The notes under the pieces are model-generated. The model had not been told where the DNA came from. It did not search any database and saw nothing but the letters and a program-made list of their open reading frames with translations. Positions 56,839 to 64,000 of a DNA stretch of 64,000 nucleotides are shown one piece after another. Source of the DNA: Cristatella mucedo (lineage: Eukaryota > Bryozoa > Phylactolaemata > Cristatellidae). Positions within the stretch are counted from its first letter, which is position 1, and every line of letters starts with the position of its first letter. The position numbers and the translations under genes were made by a program. The stretch spans positions 9,774,001 through 9,838,000 of the forward strand of contig WPIO01000006.1 in assembly GCA_009760855.2 (NCBI GenBank), in the 5' to 3' direction.

Positions 56839-57904
56839 GAAACATAAATTGGTCGACATCGACAGGCAGCCGAGGTGTTATGTTCGGCCTATATAAACAG
56901 CCAATTATTTTTTTAGTACCATTCAGGCTCTGTACAATACTACAGTAAAGGAGACAGTATGCAAGCTTATGGCCTGAAAGCCTAAGCAGAAAGGGAGGTA
57001 ATAAAGAATCGTGATAGGGCGATGTCACACTAAATGCACGCATGGCAATAGCACCATGTTTATTTGATGGGCTGTCAATAAGTATTTTCACTTTCTATGC
57101 AAAACTAAATTATGCCTAGGATTGCAGAAAATCTTTGCATTACCTGAACTGAGTAGCAGCAACAGCAGTTTTGTTAATGCTATAAGGATTTTTTTTTTTA
57201 CAATTGAATGATTACTGCCTGGTTTTATGTCAGTTGGCCTGCTGACGGAATGACTCCTTTTAGGGTGGTTAAAAGAAGAATAAGTTTGATCACTGGTGAT
57301 AATGGCATGAACTGGTTTACCAAAAGTCTTGTTCAATCAGTAAAAAGGAAGCGATCGGTCGGACAAAGAACAGGAGACATGAGCGAAGAATGGAGCAGCT
57401 GCTGCTCGTTGTTAATGCAGTGCATGCTTTGACACTACAAAGGCGCTGCATTTGCTGTGCTCACTAGGGGGACTCGGGCATCTAAACCTTGGCGATTGTA
57501 GTGACTCGTAGGTTCGCAAAGTTTCAGCTATTGGCCACCCCCGTACATGTTCTGGGTCTTTTACGTCTTCGCATTAACTCTGTCGTGACGGCTAACCTGC
57601 AAACCGGCAGAGGGCCGCTTCTTCTGATTTACGGCTTGGCTTTGAGTCAGTACGCACCGAGCGACAACACCTCAAAAGGGCGGCTTGCCTGTAGTGGACC
57701 TGATTAGCTGAAAAGTGACCCGAATTCTTAAATATCAGCCACTGTGATTAGCTACGACCCAAGGAAGCTGCAAACACGGCTACCGACTGTGATAAGCTCC
57801 CCCATCGCAGGAAGACGACCTAGTAAAACAACTTTCACCTTAAGGTGATGGCTATTCAGTGCAGGGAGTTGTTGCTCAAGAGTTATTTCAGTCACTGGTA
57901 GCCA
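50435..57904 (-). CDS. TBC1D15: TBC1 domain family member 15/17 (Rab GTPase-activating protein), C-terminal half
   Basis: Exons: (57904-57839, tentative), 56247-56133, 55329-55229, 52860-52761, 52668-52571, 52461-52345 and 50722-50435 (TAG). The last six junctions agree in phase. The TBC domain is clear: KDVNRTDRTFRFYAGDN with the catalytic Arg (motif IxxDxxR), ILMTYMMYDFDLGYVQGMSD with the catalytic Gln of YVQGM, LLSPILVIMENEVDAFWCFE, MYFAFRWLLVIFKREFSMSD, IMRLWE and VFWTGLPCPNFHLLMACAIL. TBC proteins speed GTP hydrolysis by Rab GTPases; TBC1D15 acts on Rab7 and in mitochondrial dynamics (family knowledge). The last exon adds HINDLSGQIDLDDMLREAEV and a Ser/Thr/Gln-rich tail. The N-terminal half was not found and may lie beyond 58000 or outside the window. 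The 57904 exon rests on weak similarity only. Introns carry two (CA)n tracts. Confidence 0.92.
50847..50923. repeat. (CA)n microsatellite in a TBC1D15 intron
   Basis: About 38 units, (UG)n in the pre-mRNA, lying 125-200 bases upstream of the last exon's acceptor (50723-50724). Confidence 0.98.
51396..51780 (-). mobile_element. LINE-2 copy, decayed
   Basis: AACTCCAAAAAGTAACAAGG, GACTTCATCTCACGCAGCAA and a frame (51677-51432) with LAADCGTSFPAALSCSF and YLLREMKSLGYCMR. It is 5'-truncated and lies in a TBC1D15 intron. Confidence 0.85.
52862..55228 (-). other. TBC1D15 intron
   Basis: Between the MKQM and SSNFELDQ exons. It holds the polypurine tract at 54347-54705. No other repeat or exon was recognised; open frames at 53059-53271 and 53737-54233 show no family resemblance. 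Confidence 0.75.
54347..54705. repeat. Polypurine tract (about 350 bp)
   Basis: The plus strand is very largely A and G (GGAAGG, GGGAAG, AGAAAG and GGAGGG words) with only scattered C and T. Polypyrimidine on the TBC1D15 sense strand. Confidence 0.9.
55591..55740 (-). mobile_element. SINE-B copy
   Basis: TTAGCTGATTTAACAGCTTC, AGCAGCAGAAGAGCCTCAAC, CACCACTGCTTGCAGTTGGC, GATGTGAACCCACGACCTCG and GAAGAACAAGCAC. A nearly complete reference copy, in a TBC1D15 intron. Confidence 0.88.
56335..56420 (+). mobile_element. LINE-1 tail
   Basis: GCAAATGTAAAGCGTCTAGAA, GAGATTGAGTTCTCTGAGGG and CGCTTTATCAAGTGCATTAT with (TTA)n. The cleanest hairpin in the window. Confidence 0.9.
56771..56835. repeat. (CA)n microsatellite
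   Basis: About 32 CA units in a TBC1D15 intron ((UG)n in the transcript). Confidence 0.98.
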
Positions 57905-58080
57905 CTGCAGTCGTAAGCTTAGAGACAGTGTGCCCGAGATATGCATGGCGGTAAACATATAGGGTGGTTTCAAAGTGCAACGTGTTGCTTACACGCACCA
58001 TGAAAAAGAACGCACCCACCACATTACAGACAAGTCAATTACCAATCCCCAAGCAGAGTGCTTGTGCGCTAGAATTCAAT

Positions 58081-58330
58081 TTTCTTGACCACCAGAAGTA
58101 TACGTATTGGTCCATAATACCTGCAAGGTGATGAAGCGCTCCAACACCTTTCATGCCAAAGCAGCCCCAAACCATCCTCGATTTTCGGCCAAATTTCACT
58201 GCAGGTTGAAGCAAGCCAGCTCAGTAACCTCATCTTTCCTTCGACTAACCCGTATGCGCTGCTTTCTTCTTTACCAAATATCGTGCACTTGGTTCCGTCT
58301 GTCCATAAAACAGTCATCCTCTGCCTAGTG
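58081..58330 (-). pseudogene. Tc1/mariner transposase fragment, frameshifted
   Basis: On the minus strand one frame has MTVLWTDGTKCTIFGKEE, the region around a catalytic Asp. A second frame has FGRKSRMVWGCFGMKGVGAL followed by HHLAGIMDQYV, matching the VWGCFxxxGVGxL block of Tc1 transposases. The two are out of frame and no inverted terminal repeats were found. Confidence 0.8.
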
Positions 58331-58420
58331 AGCGTGGTCATGGGCACTCCGAAAGTGGCCTGCCCTATGACGGCTTGAGAGGAGAGGCTAGTGCTAAGCA
58401 ACTCATCTTATGTTCTCATG

Positions 58421-58935
58421 TATCTCCGTCTGTAACTCCACAAAGTCAAAAAGACCATGTGGGTGTTACGCAAGAGAGTTTTGTATAGCGCACTCACAGC
58501 CTAAGCGGCTAAGCAGCTATGCTACGCATTCGGTAGCCAACAGACTTCGTCTCACGCAACAAAGAAAAAGTGGGAAGCATAGCAGAGTCAGGGGAGCAGT
58601 TAAGGTAGTGAGTAGCATAGAAGTAGCAGCTCAGGACTGCTGAAAAGGATGTGCCATAGTCGGCAGTAGGAGAGTAGTTGTTGTGTAAGAATTGTGGAAG
58701 CAAGTTCCACAGCCTAGGACCTGCAGAGCTAAAGCTTCCATCGCCAACGGTCTTTAAGCAGAGGAAAGGGACAGCTAATTTATTGTCCACAGAGGACCGG
58801 AGGGCGCGAACAGGCTGAAACTGATGCAGCAGTTCAGCTAGGTACAAAGGAGCCAAGCCGTGGCGGGCCTTGTGGGTCAGCTTAAGAACTTGCAAGCAGA
58901 TGCCATTCTTATCGAGCCTCATGCAGACTATATCT
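58421..58935 (-). mobile_element. LINE-2 copy, 5'-truncated
   Basis: An uninterrupted frame 58922-58509 reads LKLTHKARHGLAPLYLAELL, FSSAGPRLWNLLPQFL, YLNCSPDSAMLPTFSLLRET and SVGYRMRSIAA, followed by the GTTACGCAAGAGAGTTTTG tail block. It supplies the uninterrupted reference for the insertion at 45807. Confidence 0.93.
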
Positions 58936-59807
58936 TAACTAATATCGAACCCTGTAGCATCCTTGTATGACTGTGCAAGGTCTCCAAGTGTGGCAGTTCG
59001 AGTTCCAGTGCCGCCATGTTTATGAACCGGCCACTCCAGCAGTTGACCTTTTTCGACCGGCCAGGTCCAGCTGCTTAGATCACCGATTGAGTCCAAGCAT
59101 ATCTGCTGGTATTGCAGCATCCAGTGAATTAGCAAATCGCAAGCTGTCGCCTGATCCAACGATTGCAAACGCCTTGCTAAATCAGTACTGTCAGCCTCCC
59201 CTATACTACAGCGTTTAGGTCTGGGCATTTCGAGCTACACTTGGCCGACCCGGAAGTACTGGGCAGACATAAATGCTATCCTTGATAAAAATAACAACAA
59301 CAATAATAGAAATGATGACATCTGTAGAGTACTCTAAGAAAACTACATATATTTCTAAGCACTTTAAATTTGATTTAAAGAAAGCAACCTTGCGCTACAG
59401 AGCAGTACACAGATTATGATGCAGGTTGACACTATACGTGTTGGGAAACACCAACAGATGGCATTGCTTTTAAAAATGGCAAATCTGCCTGATACAAACG
59501 ATCTGGTTTCTAGCGTTTTTGTAATAAGCCTGTCAGTAGAACTAGTATGGCCGACCGAGACGATGCACTTAAATAATTCATGGGGGGAGGGGAGTTCTCA
59601 CATGCTATGCTGCCTTGGTTAGTGCTCCGGCAAGCCACAACGTTGTGAATTAAGGGGTACCAGGATTTTTTACGACCGAAAGCACTTCAAACTGACCACA
59701 GCAGCACTATGTACTGCAATCTCCAGGACACTCACCGACATGATCTTAGGTATGAATGCTACAAATTTGCTGATAATTAATCCCGGATGTCGGAAAATTT
59801 CCTTATA
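58936..59807. other. Unassigned sequence, overlapping open frames
   Basis: Both strands of 58935-59228 are open for over 80 codons without known motifs; probably chance. A remnant hairpin-like tail (AATAACAACAACAATAAT) lies near 59286. It may include upstream TBC1D15 introns. Confidence 0.35.
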
Positions 59808-62040
59808 ATAACATGTTAATAATAATGATAACATTTGACGAAGCACCCTCAGAGCACTCAAATATTTTTCTAGACATCTTACATGTGCTACAAGAGAAGC
59901 ACGATCAATGGTTAGTGGTATAATGCTCAATAAACAACAAAAATAACATGGTTAGGGGTGACAGGTACAGGGACAGCATGCAAGTGTAGTTAGTGGCAGC
60001 ACGCAATAATGTCAGCACGCATAAGGACGTAAAGGTCGAATCACAGGGACTCACTAAATTCTGTGATAAATAGATGCGTTTTTAGTTTCTTTTTAAATGT
60101 GGTCAAGTCAGGAGATGTCAGGACGTCTGTCGGGAGTGATTTCCAGACTCTGGGAGCATACGAACTGAATGCACGGTCTCCAAAGGATTTAAGGTTTGTA
60201 CGAAGTATAGTTAAACACTTAGATTCTGAAAAGCGGGAGAAACGACGATTAGCCTGGTGAAGGAGAAGATCTGATAGGTAGGCTAGAGCCTAATAATGAA
60301 GGGACCTGAAAGTGAGTGACAAAAGCTTGAATTCGATGAGTTGCTTGACTGGGAGCTAGTGCAGGTCGGCGAGAAGTGGTGTGATGTGGCAAGTGTGACG
60401 CTCACGACAGACAAGCCAAGCTGCAGAGTTTCGCTATAGCTGTAAGCATCTGAGCGCACAGGCCCGTAGACCAGCAAGCAATCAGTTACAGAAGTCAACG
60501 CGGGATGTCACAAATGCATAGACCAATTTAGATGCGGTATCCCTGTCTAAACAAGTCCTACATTTTAGCACTGTTATGTAGCTGAAAGTAGGCAGACTTA
60601 ACTGTGGAGCTGATGTGGTCGTCCAATGAAAGGTCATTTTGGAACATGACACCAACATTTCGTAGAGATTTAACAGGAGATATGCTGGTAGAGCCGATTT
60701 TTAGCATTATGTTTCCGAATTTCTGAATATCACTTGGTTTGCCCATAACTAGTCAGCTGGTTTTATCCTCATTCAAGAAAATTTGCTGCCATCCATGTGT
60801 GGAGGTCATCAATACATGCAGCAAGGGAGTTGAGAGAATTCGACAAGCTGGAAGGGATCATAGGAAAGGTACAACCGAGTGTCATCTCCATAGAAGTGAA
60901 AGCCTAGATTGTGCTTGGCAATCACACCGGCAAGAGAGAGTATAAACCGTGAAAAGAACCGGACCGAGCACAGAGCCTTTAGGTAACCCATATGTCAGAG
61001 GTACCTCGGATGATCTTTGTCCATTCACATCAATGCTCTGGCGTCTCCAACTGAGATAGAACCTGGACCACTGCAGACCAGCGCCAGTGATGCCCAGGCG
61101 AGATGAGAGGCGCTCAAAAAGGACTTGGTGATCGACAGTATCAAAAGCTGCCGAAAGATCGAGCAAAACAAGCAGAAATACTCTATCCATACCAGCATTC
61201 CTAAGTAGGTCGAGGTAAGATGGTTGCTTTTCCCGACCTCGGCCCCGAGGTCGTGGGTTCGAATCCTGCGGTGGGCGATCCTTTATTGCCACTGCAAGGG
61301 GTGGTGATAGCCGTAAAGGCTCTTCTGTCGCTATACAAAACCGAGGCTGCTAAATCAGCTAGCATTTTTTTTTTACATTTTTACATTTACATTTTTTTTT
61401 TACCAAACCAATGCTGACTCTGTGAAGCGATTAGTTCTAAAACCAGACTGGAACATACTAGCAAGATTTGAAGTTTCAATATAAGATTTCAGCTGGTCTG
61501 CCACGACACGTTCCAGTGTCTTTAATAGGAACGGTAGAAGGGAGACTGGGTGGTAGTTGCTCAAGTTCTCTTGGTCTAGTGTTGCTTTCTTGAGTAGCGG
61601 CCGGACTACAGCATTTTTGGAAGGTGCTGGGACATGACCTGAAGCTAATGACCTATTTATGATGTTAGCTATGTATGGCAGCAGCAGATCAATGCGTCGT
61701 AGAAGCAGGACAGTGGGAATAGGTTCCAAAGGATTAGCTGTCTTCTTTGATTGGGATATGAACTTCAGGACGAGGTCACTAGTGACCTGCTTGAATGTAG
61801 ACATTGAGGTGCTGCATGGAATTGAGGGACAGTAGTCTAGATGGGATGCTGCCACCCTAGGGATGGACTCCCTGATCTTATCTATCTTCTTGAGAAAGAA
61901 GCTAGAGAAGCGATCCACTAGATCATCACAAGGATCATTTGGTAAGGAGCTAAAATGAGAGCGCTTAAGATGGTTGATCGTCGACATCAGCATTTTTGGA
62001 TTGTGCATCCGTGATTCAACAATGTTTTTATCGTAGCTAG
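59808..62040 (-). mobile_element. LINE-1 family, longest copy, with reverse transcriptase (broken)
   Basis: Reading the minus strand from 62008: an upstream linker, then RT blocks PLEPIPTVLLLRRIDLLLPY, NAVVRPLLKKATLDQENLSN, YHPVSLLPFLLKTLERVVAD and MFQSGFRTNRFTESALVW. A SINE-B insertion follows (61232-61363). Next come VLLDLSAAFDTVDHQVLF, YGLPKGSVLGPVLF and a separate-frame FYGDDTRLYLSYDP (the catalytic box, YGDD here). Then WMAANFLE-type sequence, LRNVGVMFQNDLSLDDHISS, the decayed C-terminus, 3' UTR, hairpin (59845-59885) and AATAATAATGATAAC tail. Several frameshifts and stops make it inactive. Clade: L2/CR1-like by the RT blocks. Confidence 0.93.
61232..61365 (+). mobile_element. SINE-B inserted in LINE-1 reverse transcriptase
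   Basis: CCCGACCTCGGCCCCGAGGT, GGGTTCGAATCCTGCGG (perfect box B), CGATCCTTTATTGCCACTGC, TAGCCGTAAAGGCTCTTCTG and GAGGCTGCTAAATCAGCTAG, followed by T-rich sequence to 61401. It separates the SALVW and DRVFLLVLLDLSAAF segments of the LINE. Confidence 0.9.
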
Positions 62041-62052
62041 ACTTGGCCTTTG

Positions 62053-62111
62053 TCGATTGGTTCCTTAAACTAATTAATCGATTAAATTAATCGATTGGTT
62101 CCTTAAACTAA
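62053..62111. repeat. 38-bp direct repeat with ATTAATCGATTAAATTAAT core
   Basis: TCGATTGGTTCCTTAAACTA occurs at 62053-62072 and again at 62091-62110, separated by an AT-rich near-palindrome. Confidence 0.88.
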
Positions 62112-62114
62112 ACG

Positions 62115-63235
62115 ACGATACAACTGCACTGCTGCTCATAGGACACCCTAAGCAAGGGGCTGGACTAGAAGGCTTTGGTCTTCTAATAGGTGATGCTGTT
62201 GTGCGACCATCACCATCTGCTCAGAATTTAGGTGTCGCCTAGGACAGCTGCCTAAATTCGGAAAGCTTCGTTAAGAAGACTGCTTACACAATTAGCTATC
62301 ACGTCCGATCCCTCTACAAGATTAGGAACTGTCTTTCATGACGGCTTTAAAAATTTACTTGCTCCTTAGTTCTGTCTCGGCTAGATTACTGTAATTCACT
62401 TTTGATTAGGCTACCGAAAAAAGCCACTAGGCCACTGCAGATGGCTATGAACATGGCTGCAAGGCTAGTTTGAAATCCCAGAGGTTTGACAATGTGCGGC
62501 CTGTGACTATTTTGAGATTGTGACACTGTCGTTGGATTATGGGCTGTTGCAATTTACGGCAGTGGTATATAGGTAACGGGCGGCAAAGGCCCAGAGAGTC
62601 AGATCGAGGACACCGGGCCGGGGCGCACTGGCCGTCCGTGTGAATAAACGTCGTTGAGCCTGCTTCGGTGTTCTGTGTGCTATCGCGAACCTGCCGCTTA
62701 GAGAATGTCAAACTAAATCGCCTTTGCTAAAAGAGCTGGGATGACTGCTGGTTGATTAGCGGATACAGAGCAAAAATCTTACACTGACCCACAAGGACCG
62801 CCACGGCTTGGCTCCTCCATACCTAGCTGAACTACTACACCAGTTTCAGCCTGTTCGCGCCCTCAGGTCCTGTATGGACAATAAATTAGTTGTTCCATTC
62901 CCCCACTTAAAGACCGTTGGTGGCAGAAGCTTCTGCTCTGCGGATCCTAGACTGTGGAACTCGCTACCACAATTCTTACGCAACGATAACGACTCTCCTG
63001 CTGCCGACTTTGGCACACCCTCTCCAGCCGTCCTGAGCTGCTACTTTCAAGTTCCACACGATCTCAACTGCACTCCTGACTCTGCTATGCTTCCCACATT
63101 CTCTTTGTTGCACGAGATGAAGTCTTTTGGCTACCGAATGCATACCGAAAGCCGCTGTGGTTTTTGAGCGCACCACCCACAGAGCGTAACACCCACGCAG
63201 TCTTGTGGAGTTACAATAGGAGATACATTACATTA
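62115..63235 (+). mobile_element. LINE-2 copy interrupted by an unknown insert
   Basis: RT C-terminal blocks: GHPKQGAGLEGFGLLIGDAV, SAQNLGV, VKKTAYTISYHVRSLYKIRN and LRPLQMAMNMAARLV-type sequence. Then an insertion of about 220 bp (62497-62720), then LLKELG, RHGLAPPYLAELLHQFQPVR-type blocks, SADPRLWNSLPQFLRNDND and the 3' tail GGAGATACATTACATTA. Confidence 0.9.
62497..62720 (+). mobile_element. Insert of unknown class inside LINE-2
   Basis: It lies between FDNV- and SPLLKELG-equivalent codons of LINE-2. It contains GAATAAACG (polyadenylation-like) and GC-rich sequence. GTTTGACA precedes it and its reverse complement TGTCAAAC ends it. No clear target duplication. Perhaps a diverged LTR. Confidence 0.45.
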
Positions 63236-63269
63236 AATCACAGACATGAGCTCAGTGTCTTGAGCTTAA

Positions 63270-63760
63270 TAATAACAAAAATAAATGTCTTTGCATAGAA
63301 GCACCCTATGAGAAAAATCTTTTCGGGTGCTTTACAACTGGCTGCAAGTGAGGAAATAAGAGAGCTTAAGACAAGTAAGCTATAATACTTAAACAGGCAT
63401 ACAAAGGTAAACATAATTCATTTGTATAGCGCCCACAGAGAACGTAATCTCTATCCAGGCGCTTCACATATGCCTAGGGGCTCGAGGAGCCCACGACCTC
63501 AGCCATGACCTTGGTCGGGGGGGGACGAGCACCTTAACCGCTGGACCAAACCAATAACGAATAAAACATGCTTAAACAGCTATACAAAAGCACACAGGAA
63601 AGCACTCGGGGCTGCTGGTTAATATGACCCCTAGTTAGCAATATGCATTGAATCAAGTGGTGACATTTACAAAGCATACAAACAGCTAAGCATACAAACC
63701 AGACGGGAACAAAGTTTACTAGGGTTAAAGGAAATAGTTAACCAGTGAACTTATCCTTTT
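63270..63760 (-). mobile_element. LINE-3 remnant carrying a SINE-A
   Basis: AATAACAAAAATAAATGTCTTT, a hairpin (AAGCACCCTATGAGAAAAATC...GGGTGCTTTACAA) and GCTGCAAGTGAGGAAATAAG, with similar sequence resuming after the SINE (CATGCTTAAACAGC, CACACAGGAAAGCA). Confidence 0.65.
63416..63552 (-). mobile_element. SINE-A copy (tRNA-derived)
   Basis: AATTCATTTGTATAGCGCCC, AACGTAATCTCTATCCAGGC, GCCCACGACCTCAGCCATGA and GAGCACCTTAACCGCTGGAC. Complete except for small indels in the GC-rich middle. It interrupts a LINE-3. Confidence 0.87.
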
Positions 63761-64000
63761 TCTTGTGGTAGGAGTGCTTATCTGTGCATGATCCAGTGCA
63801 GGTTACTAACTAAAGGGTCTCGTAACCGGTAGCACTAAGTGTCTTCTTGTGGGCTTTTTTTCGTGTGTTCTTCTAATCATGATACTTTTTTCCTCTTGCA
63901 CGCTTGTCAAAGCATGGTACCATGCTTGTTCTTAGCTCTTGGGTAATGCTTCTAGATTCTCCTAGGGCACTTTATAAAAGACATTACATTGGTATCTATG
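63761..64000 (+). mobile_element. LINE-3-like 3' sequence
   Basis: ATCTGTGCATGATCCAGTGC, GGTTACTAAC, CTAATCATGATACTTTTTTCC and a final CCTAGGGCACTTTATAAAAG parallel the 38700-38960 copy. It runs to the window edge. Confidence 0.55.

Noticed and set aside
58935-59228. Minus-strand 97-codon frame as a possible TBC1D15 upstream exon
   Set aside because: No resemblance to the TBC1D15 N-terminal region and the opposite strand is open too.
61232-61300. Possible true tRNA gene
   Set aside because: The box B is good, but the flanks are the SINE-B body found in about ten other places and no acceptor stem closes.

Overview
This window is nuclear DNA from an animal, most likely a marine invertebrate. 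Conserved single-copy metazoan genes sit between long intergenic and intronic stretches full of LINEs, tRNA-derived SINEs, LTR and DNA-transposon debris and long microsatellites. I cannot name the species. NDUFAF6 has no introns here and WDR36 has only four coding exons, so this is not a vertebrate-like gene architecture. A sponge or another early-branching animal is possible, but that is a guess.

Genes in order. (1) TTC36 (minus, 1-1990, running off the left edge). (2) An unrecognised basic exon (minus, 5314-5637). (3) A SUZ-domain, SZRD1-like gene (plus, 6426-9037), whose intron holds a LINE and two SINEs. (4) WDR36/UTP21 (minus, 12492-19125, four exons, complete), head-to-head with (5) NDUFAF6 (plus, 19343-20299, one exon) across a 217-bp shared promoter region. 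(6) UBXN11 (minus, 29135-40538, nine exons assembled; the first exon was not found). (7) TBC1D15/17-like RabGAP (minus, 50435 to about 57904; the C-terminal TBC half is present). Exons were assembled by hand from homology plus GT-AG sites. Reading phase agrees across all listed junctions of WDR36, UBXN11 and TTC36, and across the five best exon junctions of TBC1D15.

Mobile DNA. LINE family 1 is L2/CR1-like. It ends in a stem-loop (arms like AAAGCGCC / GGGCGCTTT) followed by ATT repeats, and occurs in at least ten places. The longest copy is at 59808-62040 and an endonuclease-only piece lies at 41140-41898. LINE family 2 has a different C-terminus and an ACATT-type tail (six places). LINE family 3 is more decayed. 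SINE-A has a tRNA-like head and the same 3' hairpin as LINE-1. SINE-B is a second tRNA-derived family of about 140 bp with a different tail. Clear nested insertions are a DNA transposon with 34-bp inverted repeats inside a SINE-B, a solo LTR with a CTTCC target duplication inside a LINE-2, and a SINE-B inside the LINE-1 reverse transcriptase. A frameshifted Tc1/mariner fragment also occurs.

The genes do not form a pathway. WDR36 acts in ribosome biogenesis, NDUFAF6 in mitochondrial complex I assembly, UBXN11 is a p97/UBX-type protein, and TBC1D15 is a Rab GTPase-activating protein. The most distinctive system is the LINE/SINE partnership built on a shared, co-varying 3' hairpin.
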